A DNA stretch of 14,177 bases, taken from the NCBI GenBank assembly GCA_947627085.1, contig CANQUO010000035.1, positions 1 to 14,177 of the forward strand, given 5' to 3'. The DNA is from an uncultured Oscillospiraceae bacterium (GTDB taxonomy: Bacteria > Bacillota > Clostridia > Oscillospirales > Oscillospiraceae). The position numbers and the translations under genes are program-made. Positions 5,101 through 12,703 of the stretch are shown here, piece by piece. The notes under the pieces were generated by a model. It did not search any database and was not told the DNA's origin. It saw nothing but the letters and a program-made list of their open reading frames with translations. Every line of letters starts with the position of its first letter. Position 1 is the stretch's first letter.

Positions 5101-7773
5101 ATGAAGCTTGTGGTCCTTGACGGCAACAGTATCGTGAACAGGGCGTTTTACGGGGTGAGGATGCTGAACGCCTCGGACGGGACGCCTACGAACGGGATAT
5201 ACGGTTTTATCAACATCCTCCGCAAAGTCATGGGCGATGAGGAGCCGGACGGGATATGTGTGACCTTCGACCTACCGGCGCCCACCTTCCGGCATGAGCA
5301 GTACGAGGGGTACAAGGCCACCCGCCACGGTATGCCCGAGGAGCTGGCGGTCCAGATGCCAATTTTGAAGGAGACGCTGGATGCCATGAACATCCGCCGG
5401 TACGAGCTGGCGGGGTGGGAGGCCGACGACCTTTTGGGTACCATCTCCAAAAAATGCGCCGAGGCCGGCTGGGAGTGCGTCATATGCACCGGGGATCGGG
5501 ACAGTCTGCAATTGGTGGACGAGCATGTCACCGTGAATCTGGTGACCACCCGGATGGGCCAGACAAGCACCAGGGCCGTGACGCCGGAGGTTTTCCGGGA
5601 GGAGTACGGCTTTGACCCCATACACATGATCGATCTTAAGGCCCTGATGGGCGACAGCTCCGACAACATACCCGGCGTCCGGGGAGTCGGGGAAAAGACG
5701 GCCAAGGGGCTTATACAGCTCTACGGGGACGTGGAGAGGATATATGAAAAGCTCCCGGATATCGAGCAATCCCCCGGGGTTCCGGCCAAGGCGGGGCTCA
5801 TAGCGAAGCTGACGGAGGGGCGGGAGCAGGCGGTCATGTCAAAGGACCTGGCCACCATAAGGTGCTGTGCCCCCATTGAGTTTACGCCGGAGGACAACAA
5901 GGTCTTGCCGGTGGACAACGATAAGCTCTTTGAGCTGTTCACGCGCCTTGAGTTTAGAAAGCTCATCGAGGCCTACGGCCTCAGAGCGCCCGAGGCCACC
6001 GACATGCAGGCGGAGCCCATGGAATTTCAGGCCGAGTGCGTCACCGTGGAGGTGACGGACGGTGAGACGCTGGCGGAATTTTTGGAGGACATCAAAAGAA
6101 GCCCCGTGGCCGTCCGGTTTTCCGATAACATGGACCTTTGCTGTGTGAGCCTGGACCGGGAGGACGAGGATAAGTGCTTAGGCTATATCCTGCGGGAGGA
6201 CTCGCCCCAGTGGCGGCCGGCCCTTGAGGCGCTGTGCGATGAGAATATAAAAAAGCTGGGCCACGACGTGAAGGACACCATAAGGGCCCTTATGGACATG
6301 GGCCTTCCCGGGGAGGGCTGGGTGTTCGACTCGGCCATCGCCGCCTACCTTCTTGACCCCACGGCCAGCAAGTACGAGCTTGCGCGGCTGTGCGAAAAAT
6401 ACTGCGGCTTTACGCCCATGGACGGGGCCGACGAGGACGGGCAGTTCTCCCTCCTTGACGACGGCTTAAAGCTTGTGGGGAGACTACTTTCCGAGGCCGC
6501 GGCGGTGGAGTGCTTAAGGGAGAGATTGGAGCCGAAGCTTGAGGAGGCGGGGCTTCGTTTCCTCATGGACGAGATGGAGATGCCCCTTTGTCCGGTGCTG
6601 GCCAGGATGGAGCGGGCCGGATTTTTGGTGGACCGGGGGGCCCTGGCGGCCTTCGGGGACATGCTGGGCAGGCAGATAGACGCCCTCTCCGGGGAAATAT
6701 ACGAGCTTGCCGGGGAGAAATTCAACATAAACTCCCCAAAGCAGCTGGGCGAGGTGCTCTTTGAAAGGCTGGGACTGCCCGCCGGGAAGAAAAACAACCG
6801 TGGCTACTCCACCAACGCCGACGTGCTGGAAAAGCTCCGCCCCAAGCACCCCATCGTCGGGAAGGTGCTGGAGTACCGCGAGCTTTCAAAGCTCAAATCC
6901 ACCTACGCCGACGGGCTTCAGAAGGTCATAGCAACCGACGGGCGGATACACACGAATTTCCAGATGACCGTCACCGCCACGGGCCGCTTAAGCTCCACGG
7001 AGCCCAATTTGCAGAATATCCCCATCCGACGGGAGCTGGGCGGGGAGATACGGAAGATGTTCGTCGCCCCCCAGGGCTATACACTGGTGGACGCGGATTA
7101 CAGCCAGATAGAGCTTCGCATCCTGGCCCATATCTCCGGGGACGAGCACATGAAGGCGGCCTTTTTGTCCGGGGAGGACATCCACCGGATGACGGCGGCC
7201 CAGGTGCTGGGCATACCCCCCGAGGAGGTCACCCACACCCAGAGGGGACAGGCCAAGGCGGTGAACTTCGGCATAGTTTACGGTATCTCGGCCTTCTCCC
7301 TGGCGGAGGACATCGGGGTGTCGGTGTACGAGGCACGTGACTATATAAACACCTACATGAGCTCCTATAAGGGCGTGGCGGACTATATGGAGGCCGTCAT
7401 AGCAAACGCCAAGGAGACCGGCGCGGCCACAACACTCTACGGCAGGAGGCGGCCCATGCCGGAGCTTAAGAGCTCAAACTTCAATCTGCGCTCCTTTGGG
7501 GAGCGCGTGGCCCGGAACATGCCCATCCAGGGCACGGCGGCGGACATAATGAAGATAGCCATGGTCAACGTGGACAGGGCCCTTCGCCGCTCCGGGCTGG
7601 ACGCCAGACTTCTTTTGCAGGTCCACGACGAGCTCATCGTTGAGTGCCGCAGTGAGGATGCCGATAAGGTGAAAAAGCTCCTCATCGACGAGATGCAGTC
7701 CGCGGCCAGCCTCACGGTGCCGCTGACCGTTGAGGCCGGGTCCGGGGACAACTGGTACGCGGCCAAGGGATGA
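5101..7773 (+). CDS. polA: DNA polymerase I
   Basis: Fills gaps, removes Okazaki primers and completes excision repair in the cytoplasm. The 890 residues match the full three-domain enzyme. The 5'-nuclease domain (about 1-290) keeps its metal ligands: D7 in LDGNS, D109/D110 in EADDLLG, D132/D134 in TGDRDS, D185/D188 in GDSSDNIPG. The middle domain (about 315-480) has the 3'-5' exonuclease fold but lacks the DxE motif (VAVRFSDNM where a D-x-E is expected), so proofreading is probably lost, as in Bacillus and Thermus enzymes. The polymerase domain (about 485-890) has GRLSSTEPNLQNIP, motif A DADYSQIELR (D666 in DYS), motif B K719 with NFGIVYG, and motif C VHDE (D843, E844). The ATG follows AGGGGG by 7 bases. 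It heads a likely operon with rimI and tsaD. Confidence 0.97.
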   Translation: MKLVVLDGNSIVNRAFYGVRMLNASDGTPTNGIYGFINILRKVMGDEEPDGICVTFDLPAPTFRHEQYEGYKATRHGMPEELAVQMPILKETLDAMNIRRYELAGWEADDLLGTISKKCAEAGWECVICTGDRDSLQLVDEHVTVNLVTTRMGQTSTRAVTPEVFREEYGFDPIHMIDLKALMGDSSDNIPGVRGVGEKTAKGLIQLYGDVERIYEKLPDIEQSPGVPAKAGLIAKLTEGREQAVMSKDLATIRCCAPIEFTPEDNKVLPVDNDKLFELFTRLEFRKLIEAYGLRAPEATDMQAEPMEFQAECVTVEVTDGETLAEFLEDIKRSPVAVRFSDNMDLCCVSLDREDEDKCLGYILREDSPQWRPALEALCDENIKKLGHDVKDTIRALMDMGLPGEGWVFDSAIAAYLLDPTASKYELARLCEKYCGFTPMDGADEDGQFSLLDDGLKLVGRLLSEAAAVECLRERLEPKLEEAGLRFLMDEMEMPLCPVLARMERAGFLVDRGALAAFGDMLGRQIDALSGEIYELAGEKFNINSPKQLGEVLFERLGLPAGKKNNRGYSTNADVLEKLRPKHPIVGKVLEYRELSKLKSTYADGLQKVIATDGRIHTNFQMTVTATGRLSSTEPNLQNIPIRRELGGEIRKMFVAPQGYTLVDADYSQIELRILAHISGDEHMKAAFLSGEDIHRMTAAQVLGIPPEEVTHTQRGQAKAVNFGIVYGISAFSLAEDIGVSVYEARDYINTYMSSYKGVADYMEAVIANAKETGAATTLYGRRRPMPELKSSNFNLRSFGERVARNMPIQGTAADIMKIAMVNVDRALRRSGLDARLLLQVHDELIVECRSEDADKVKKLLIDEMQSAASLTVPLTVEAGSGDNWYAAKG

Positions 7774-7775
7774 GC

Positions 7776-8210
7776 ATGGATATATACTACGGACGAGCCC
7801 GGGACATGCGGGGGATAATGGACATCGAGCGCGCAAGCTTCACGGACCCCTGGAGCCAAAAGGGGGTGGAGGACTGCCTTGAGGACCCCTACGGCGGCAT
7901 ATTAGTGGCCGCCGGGGAGGGGGAGATACTGGGCTACGCCATATTCCACTGCTCCTTTGAGGACTGCGAGCTATACAACATCGCCGTGGCGCCGGATAAG
8001 CGAAGGCGGGGCGTGGGGCGCGAGCTCATGGAGTCCGTATTTCGCGAGGCGCGCCGCCGGGGGGCCGGGAGGATGCTCCTGGAGGTCCGCCGGAGCAACG
8101 CATCCGCCCGGGCGCTGTATGAAGGGCTGGGCTTTACGGTCCTGGGGGAGAGAAAAGACTACTACGACGCGCCCAGAGAGGACGCGATAATAATGGAGCT
8201 TAAATTATGA
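7776..8210 (+). CDS. rimI: Ribosomal-protein-alanine N-acetyltransferase RimI-type (GNAT)
   Basis: Transfers an acetyl group from acetyl-CoA to the N-terminal alanine of ribosomal protein S18, and possibly of other proteins. The 144 residues are about usual for RimI. The acetyl-CoA loop is seen in NIAVAPDKRRRGVGRELM, the V-x4-R-x-x-G-x-G pattern. The C-terminal half has EVRRSNASARALYEGLGF, then ERKDYYDAPREDAIIM, the pattern typical of RimI. ATG 7776 is preferred over the ATG at 7770, because AAGGG (7765-7769) is 6 bases from the first and touches the second; 7770 would overlap the polA stop as ATGA. Beside tsaD it fits the common bacterial order tsaE-tsaB-rimI-tsaD, but tsaE and tsaB are absent here. 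Confidence 0.88.
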   Translation: MDIYYGRARDMRGIMDIERASFTDPWSQKGVEDCLEDPYGGILVAAGEGEILGYAIFHCSFEDCELYNIAVAPDKRRRGVGRELMESVFREARRRGAGRMLLEVRRSNASARALYEGLGFTVLGERKDYYDAPREDAIIMELKL

Positions 8211-9223
8211 ACATATTGGCCATAGAGTCCTCCTGCGACGAGACGGCGGCGGCCGTGGTACGGGACGGACGGCAGGTGCTTTCAAACGAGGTGCTGTCCC
8301 AGGCGGACATGCACGCCATATACGGCGGCGTGGTGCCAGAGATCGCCTCACGGAACCACATAAAGGTCATCTCCCGCCTTGCCGAGGAGGCAATAAAAAA
8401 GGCGGGGCTCGCAAGGTCCGGCCTTGACGCCATAGCTGTCACCGCGGCCCCGGGGCTCATCGGGGCGCTTTTGGTGGGGGTGAACTTCGCCAAGGGGGCG
8501 GCCCTGGCTCTGGGCATACCCCTCGTACCCGTCCACCACGTCCGGGGACACATAGCCGCCAATTTCATCGCCTTCCCGGAGCTTGAGCCGCCCTTTGTGT
8601 GCCTTGCCATATCCGGGGGCAATACGGCCATTGTGGACGTGCGGGACTACACGGACATGAGTATTCTCGGCTCCACCCACGACGACGCGGCGGGGGAGTG
8701 CTTCGACAAGGCCGCCCGGGTGCTGGGCCTGCCCTACCCCGGGGGACTGCCGCTCCAGAACCTGGCCGAGGGCGGGGACGACAGGGCATTCGACCTTCCC
8801 CACGCCAAAATAGATGGACACCCCTTCGACATGTCCTTCTCCGGCCTTAAGACGGCTGTGGTGAACATAGTCCACACGGCCGAACAGCGGGGAGTTAAGC
8901 TCGACAGGGCGGGCCTTGCCGCAAGCTTCCAGCGGGCCGTCAGCGAGGCGCTGGTGCCAAGGACCATGGACGCGGCACGAAAGCTCCGCTACGACACCGT
9001 AGTTGTGGCCGGGGGCGTGGCGGCAAATAAGCGGATAAGAGCGGACTTCGAGGCCGCCTGCAAGAGGGAAAATAAGCGGCTTTTCGTGCCGCCGCTGAAG
9101 CTGTGCGGCGATAACGCCGCCATGATCGGGTGCCAGGGCTACTACGAATATCTGGCCGGGGCTCGGGCCGGACAGGAGCTCAACGCCTATGCCACCATGG
9201 ATATCGACTCTCTCACGTTTTGA
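8207..9223 (+). CDS. tsaD: tRNA N6-adenosine threonylcarbamoyltransferase TsaD
   Basis: Moves the threonylcarbamoyl group to A37 of tRNAs reading ANN codons (t6A), acting with TsaB and TsaE. The 338 residues match the family length. The start MNILAIESSCDETAAAVV is a signature of the family. The metal-binding HxxxH is in HHVRGH (H111, H115). ISGGNTAIV, DDAAGECFDKAARVLGLPYPGG and VAGGVAANKRIR cover the ATP-binding ASKHA fold. ATG 8207 overlaps the rimI stop as ATGA, with GGAG (8195-8198) 8 bases upstream, which indicates translational coupling. Its partners TsaB and TsaE must be encoded elsewhere. Confidence 0.96.
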   Translation: MNILAIESSCDETAAAVVRDGRQVLSNEVLSQADMHAIYGGVVPEIASRNHIKVISRLAEEAIKKAGLARSGLDAIAVTAAPGLIGALLVGVNFAKGAALALGIPLVPVHHVRGHIAANFIAFPELEPPFVCLAISGGNTAIVDVRDYTDMSILGSTHDDAAGECFDKAARVLGLPYPGGLPLQNLAEGGDDRAFDLPHAKIDGHPFDMSFSGLKTAVVNIVHTAEQRGVKLDRAGLAASFQRAVSEALVPRTMDAARKLRYDTVVVAGGVAANKRIRADFEAACKRENKRLFVPPLKLCGDNAAMIGCQGYYEYLAGARAGQELNAYATMDIDSLTF

Positions 9224-9234
9224 GAGAAATTTTG
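9209..9234 (+). terminator. Possible terminator over the tsaD stop codon
   Basis: TCTCTCA (9209-9215), loop CGTTT, TGAGAGA (9221-9227), then AATTTTG. The 7-bp stem contains the stop codon in its 3' arm and is followed by a short T-run. It is modest but well placed to end the polA-rimI-tsaD transcript. Confidence 0.4.
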
Positions 9235-9286
9235 TAAACCACGGGCGTCATTTTTGAAGCTTTTTCTCCCACGCCGGCGGAATAAG

Positions 9287-9295
9287 TGTTATTAT
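9287..9295 (+). promoter_or_regulatory. Candidate extended -10 element upstream of radC
   Basis: TGTTATTAT combines a TG extension with a near-consensus -10 (TATTAT, 9290-9295). No convincing -35 box is found at the expected distance. If used, the transcript would have a leader of about 345 bases and the DnaA-box cluster would lie just downstream of the start. Confidence 0.25.
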
Positions 9296-9318
9296 GTAAA
9301 GCCCGCCCCTTTTATGAG

Positions 9319-9428
9319 TTTTCCACACAGTGGCGGTCCGGGAATTGACAGAACATGGTAAAAACCGGGATTTTCTTAGCGGGAGAGGCGGTTCAGGCTG
9401 TGGAAAACCCTGTGGACAATGTGAATAA
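9319..9428. promoter_or_regulatory. Cluster of four DnaA-box-like 9-mers
   Basis: TTTTCCACA on the plus strand (9319-9327); on the minus strand TTTTCCACA (9399-9407), TTGTCCACA (9411-9419) and TTATTCACA (9420-9428). Against the bacterial consensus TTATNCACA the last is perfect and the others each have one mismatch. The three minus-strand boxes are nearly contiguous, with gaps of 3 and 0 bases, and a somewhat AT-rich stretch follows (9424-9446). The cluster could titrate or be bound by DnaA, regulate radC, or be part of a replication origin. dnaA and dnaN are not in the window and I see no clear DnaA-trio array. The rest of the 9224-9647 gap shows only the other elements listed. Confidence 0.55.
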
Positions 9429-9612
9429 CTAAATGTAAAGTCAGATACGAACCGCTTTTACGTCAACTTACGGCGCCCCCTTCGGGAGGACAGCTGGAAA
9501 AATATTGGAGTGGACGGACAGATGTTTTCGGGCGATTTCCACTGCCGTTCTTTCGCGCTTTAAACATGCCGGACCGCGAAGCGACGGGAAAAATTTGCAG
9601 GATTAGGTTCGC

Positions 9613-9629
9613 GATTACAAATTGTAATC
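9613..9629. promoter_or_regulatory. 17-bp perfect dyad before the radC ribosome site
   Basis: GATTACAA-A-TTGTAATC is a perfect inverted repeat with 8-bp arms and one central base. It ends one base before the AAAAAGGAGG run that carries the radC SD. This suggests an operator for an unknown dimeric repressor. With only a one-base centre a hairpin in RNA would be strained, so DNA binding is more likely. It resembles BlaI/MecI and CopY sites (TACA-N2-TGTA) but has three bases between the TACA and TGTA halves, not two. Confidence 0.4.
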
Positions 9630-9647
9630 AAAAAGGAGGGCCGGCGC

Positions 9648-10328
9648 ATGGGCGGTCACGACGGACACAGGCGCAGGATGAAGGAGAGGTTCTTGAAAAA
9701 CGGGCTGGACGGCTTCGCCGACCACGAGGTCCTGGAGCTTTTGCTCTTCTACGCCATACCCCAGCGGGACGTAAACCCCCTGGCCCACCGGCTTTTGGAC
9801 AAATTCGGCTCCCTGGCCGGGGTGCTGGACGCCTCCCCGGAGGAGCTGGCCGCCGTGGAGGGCTCCGGGGAGAGCACGGCGGCGCTCCTCACGCTCATAC
9901 CGGCACTTTCACGCCGGTACGCCATATCGGGCCAGAGCTTCGACGGGGCGCTAATGAGCTCGACGGACGCGGGGCGGGCGCTGCTTCCCTATTTCGTGGG
10001 CGAGACCAGGGAGGTCATGTACGCGGCCTGCCTTGACGGCAAGCGGCGGCTCATCGGGTGCAGGCTCTTGGACCGGGGCGGCCACACGGGCACCGGCGTC
10101 AACGTGCGAAAGGTGGCCGAGTGCGCCATAACGATGCACGCCGCGGCGGTGATAGTCGCCCACAACCACCCCAGCGGCGTGGCCGTGCCCTCAAGGGAGG
10201 ACCGGGAGGCCACAATGGAGCTCAAAAGGGCCCTGGCGCTGGTGGACGTGGAATTAGTGGACCACCTGGTGGTGGCCGACGGGGACTTTGTGTCCATGGC
10301 AGACGCGGGGATGCTGGAAAACAGTTAG
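9648..10328 (+). CDS. radC: RadC family protein (JAMM/MPN metalloprotease fold)
   Basis: The 226 residues match the family. The N-terminal half has a helix-hairpin-helix-like region (LDGFADHEVLELLLFYAIP to LEAVEG-type sequence near residue 75). The C-terminal half has the full JAMM zinc motif HNHPSGVAVPSRED: H172, H174, then S182 and D185 at the standard spacing. RadC was long linked to DNA repair, but that role has been questioned and its biochemical activity is not settled. The ATG at 9648 is 8 bases after AAAAGGAGG (9631-9639). It leads the radC-uvrB-recD2 group, with a 424-bp gap before it and 24 bp to uvrB. Confidence 0.93.
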   Translation: MGGHDGHRRRMKERFLKNGLDGFADHEVLELLLFYAIPQRDVNPLAHRLLDKFGSLAGVLDASPEELAAVEGSGESTAALLTLIPALSRRYAISGQSFDGALMSSTDAGRALLPYFVGETREVMYAACLDGKRRLIGCRLLDRGGHTGTGVNVRKVAECAITMHAAAVIVAHNHPSGVAVPSREDREATMELKRALALVDVELVDHLVVADGDFVSMADAGMLENS

Positions 10329-10352
10329 GCAAGTGCCGACAGGGGTGAGAGG

Positions 10353-12320
10353 ATGGAATTTAAACTGCACGCGCCATATAAGCCCATGGGCGACCAGCCC
10401 GAGGCCATAGACACGCTGTGCCGGGGGCTGGAGATGGGCATAGACGAGCAGGTGCTTCTGGGCGTCACGGGCTCGGGCAAGACCTTCACCATGGCAAACG
10501 TCATAGCCCGCATGGGCCGCCCCACGCTGGTACTGGCCCACAACAAGACGCTGGCGGCACAGCTTTGCGCGGAATTTAAGGAGTTTTTCCCGGAGAACGC
10601 CGTTGAGTATTTCGTGAGCTACTACGACTACTACCAGCCCGAGGCGTACATCGCCCACACGGACACATATATAGAAAAGGACAGCTCCGTAAACGACGAG
10701 ATAGATAGGCTCCGCCTTTCCGCCACGGCCTCCCTTTTGGAGCGCCGGGACGTCATAGTGGTGAGCTCCGTCAGCTGTATCTACGGCCTTGGCGAGCCCG
10801 ACGACTTTGAGGCGATGATGGTCTCCCTCCGGGTGGGGATGGAGATCAAGATACCGGAGCTTCTAAAAAAGCTGGCGGACATACGCTACGAGCGCAACGA
10901 CCTGGCCTTTGAGCGCAACATGTTCCGGGTCCGGGGGGACACGGTGGAGGTCTGGCCCGCCTACTGGAAGGACACGGCCCTGAGAATAGAGTTTTTCGGG
11001 GACGAGATAGACAGGATAAGCGAGATAAACACAGTCACCGGCGCCGTGGTGCGAAGGCTCACCAATATCCCCATCTGGCCGGCTACCCACTACGTGACGC
11101 CCAGGGAGAAGATGGACAGGGCCATTCAGGAGATACTCCGGGAGATGGACGAGCGGGTAAAATGGTTTAAGGACCACGACAAGCTCATCGAGGCCCAGAG
11201 GATATACCAGCGGACAATGTACGACGTGGAGATGCTCCAGGAGCTGGGCTACTGCTCCGGAATAGAGAACTACTCCCGGATAATCTCCGGCCGGCCCGAG
11301 GGCTCAGCGCCCATGACGCTCCTTGACTATTTCCCAAAGGACTTCATACTTTTCGTGGACGAAAGCCACGTGACCCTCCCACAGGTCCGGGCCATGTACC
11401 GGGGGGACAGGGCCCGGAAGGAGTCGCTGGTGGAGTACGGCTTCCGGCTCCCCTCGGCCTTCGACAACAGGCCCCTTAAGTTTGACGAATTCAACGAGAG
11501 GATAAACCAGGCCATCTACGTCTCCGCCACCCCCGCCGAGTACGAGCGGGAGCGGGCGGGGCAGATAGCCGAGCAGATAATCCGCCCCACGGGGCTTCTG
11601 GACCCCAGGGTGGAGGTCCGGCCCGTGGAGGGGCAGATAGACGACCTCATCGGGGAGATAAACCAAAGGACGGAAAAACACGAGCGGGTACTTGTCACCA
11701 CCCTCACAAAGCGCATGGCCGAGGACCTGACGGCGTACCTCACAAAGGCCGGGATAAAGGTCCGGTACATGCACCACGACATAGACGCCATAGAGCGCAT
11801 GGAGATAATAAGGGACCTGCGGATGGGCACCTTCGACGTGCTGGTGGGCATAAACCTTCTGCGGGAGGGCCTGGACCTTCCGGAGGTGAGCTTGGTCGCC
11901 ATACTGGACGCGGACAAGGAGGGCTTTTTGCGCTCCGAGACGAGCCTCATCCAGACCATAGGCCGGGCCGCCAGGAACGCCGAGGGCCTTGTCATACTCT
12001 ACGCCGATACGGTGACGCCCTCCATGCGCGCGGCAATGGACGAGACGGACAGAAGAAGAAAAAAGCAGGACGCCTTCAATAAGGCGAACGGCATCGTGCC
12101 AAAGACCATCGTCAAGGACATCCGCTCCGTTCTGGAGCGGGAGGAGGAGAAGCCCGCCCGGGGCATCACCGACGACGATGGCAAATACCTCACAAAGCGG
12201 GAGCGTGAGGAGGCCATCGCGAAGCTTGAGAAGGAGATGCGCAAGGCAAGCCAGATGCTGGAATTTGAGTACGCGGCCATACTGCGTGACCGGATAATCA
12301 AGCTGAGAGGCCAGAAATGA
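10353..12320 (+). CDS. uvrB: Excinuclease ABC subunit B
   Basis: Damage-verifying ATPase of nucleotide excision repair: receives the lesion from UvrA, then recruits UvrC for the cuts; DNA polymerase I, encoded upstream, refills the patch. The 655 residues match the family. Helicase motifs are in order: Walker A GVTGSGKT (37-44), the beta-hairpin region YYDYYQPEAYIAHTDTYIEK, motif II DESH (336-339), YVSATPAEYE, REGLDLPEVSLV, and motif VI QTIGRAARN. The last ~35 residues, EKEMRKASQMLEFEYAAILRD, form the UVR domain that contacts UvrC. The ATG follows AGGGG (10341-10345) by 7 bases. uvrA, often the next gene, is replaced here by a small membrane protein gene and recD2. I found no SOS (LexA) box of the Bacillus type upstream. 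Confidence 0.97.
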   Translation: MEFKLHAPYKPMGDQPEAIDTLCRGLEMGIDEQVLLGVTGSGKTFTMANVIARMGRPTLVLAHNKTLAAQLCAEFKEFFPENAVEYFVSYYDYYQPEAYIAHTDTYIEKDSSVNDEIDRLRLSATASLLERRDVIVVSSVSCIYGLGEPDDFEAMMVSLRVGMEIKIPELLKKLADIRYERNDLAFERNMFRVRGDTVEVWPAYWKDTALRIEFFGDEIDRISEINTVTGAVVRRLTNIPIWPATHYVTPREKMDRAIQEILREMDERVKWFKDHDKLIEAQRIYQRTMYDVEMLQELGYCSGIENYSRIISGRPEGSAPMTLLDYFPKDFILFVDESHVTLPQVRAMYRGDRARKESLVEYGFRLPSAFDNRPLKFDEFNERINQAIYVSATPAEYERERAGQIAEQIIRPTGLLDPRVEVRPVEGQIDDLIGEINQRTEKHERVLVTTLTKRMAEDLTAYLTKAGIKVRYMHHDIDAIERMEIIRDLRMGTFDVLVGINLLREGLDLPEVSLVAILDADKEGFLRSETSLIQTIGRAARNAEGLVILYADTVTPSMRAAMDETDRRRKKQDAFNKANGIVPKTIVKDIRSVLEREEEKPARGITDDDGKYLTKREREEAIAKLEKEMRKASQMLEFEYAAILRDRIIKLRGQK

Positions 12321-12382
12321 CCGTTTTCGCCCCGATATTGTCATTTTCCCCCGAGACCGCATATTGTGACTTGGGGGGCGAT

Positions 12383-12703
12383 ATGATGATAGCTGAGACA
12401 TTGGCCGGTGTGGCGATAGTGGCGGCGGTGGTGCTCACCGTGTGCCTGGTGAAGGCGCTTTTGCCCGGAAACAGGGTATTCCCCGGGGTGGAGCGATTGA
12501 CCGTACTCCGTTGCTCCGGCGAGGCCGTGGGCCTTGAGGCGGCGATCCGGGAGGCGCGGCCCGGGGAGAGCGTATATATACTTGACGATGGCATGACGCC
12601 GGAGGCCCGGTACCGGGCAAGGCTCCTGTCGGAGCGCCGGGGAGCGCTCATACTGGCGGGAGAACGATATTCAAAGGGGACAGAGTACACTGATGGACGG
12701 TAA
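12383..12703 (+). CDS. Small single-pass membrane protein, function unknown
   Basis: I do not recognise this 106-residue product. Residues ~3-27 (IAETLAGVAIVAAVVLTVCL) form one hydrophobic helix followed by a positive residue, so it is probably anchored in the membrane with a ~75-residue soluble tail. The tail reads as alternating strand and helix: VERLTVLRC, GLEAAIREA, SVYILDDG, ARYRARLLSER and GALILAGE, a small Rossmann-like layout. ATG 12383 or 12386 follows a GGGGGG tract (12373-12378). An upstream in-frame ATG at 12317 overlaps the uvrB stop as ATGA with GAGAGG before it and would add 22 residues; the added part is less GC-rich at third positions, so the later start is preferred but not certain. 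The gene overlaps recD2 by 11 bases, which supports it being translated. Confidence 0.6.
   Translation: MMIAETLAGVAIVAAVVLTVCLVKALLPGNRVFPGVERLTVLRCSGEAVGLEAAIREARPGESVYILDDGMTPEARYRARLLSERRGALILAGERYSKGTEYTDGR

Noticed and set aside
6061..6540. Damaged polA because the exonuclease motif is missing
   Set aside because: Loss of the 3'-5' exonuclease residues is normal in many Firmicutes PolI enzymes; the frame is intact and the polymerase and 5'-nuclease residues are all present.
9345..9373. TTGACA at 9345-9350 as a -35 box for radC
   Set aside because: The sequence at 17-18 bp downstream (GGATTT/GATTTT) is a poor -10 box, so a promoter is not supported.
9224..9647. LexA (SOS) box upstream of radC-uvrB
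   Set aside because: I looked for the Firmicutes pattern CGAAC-N4-GTTCG. Only half-sites such as CGAAC near 9448 are present, without the partner half.
9566..10036. 156-residue + strand frame overlapping radC
   Set aside because: Low-complexity Arg/Gly/Pro shadow of radC in another frame; the radC frame has the full JAMM motif and a good SD.
12338..12367. Possible promoter TTGTCA-18 bp-TATTGT before the small membrane gene
   Set aside because: The -10 matches only 4 of 6 bases and the start would fall on the ribosome site, so it is unlikely to be functional.
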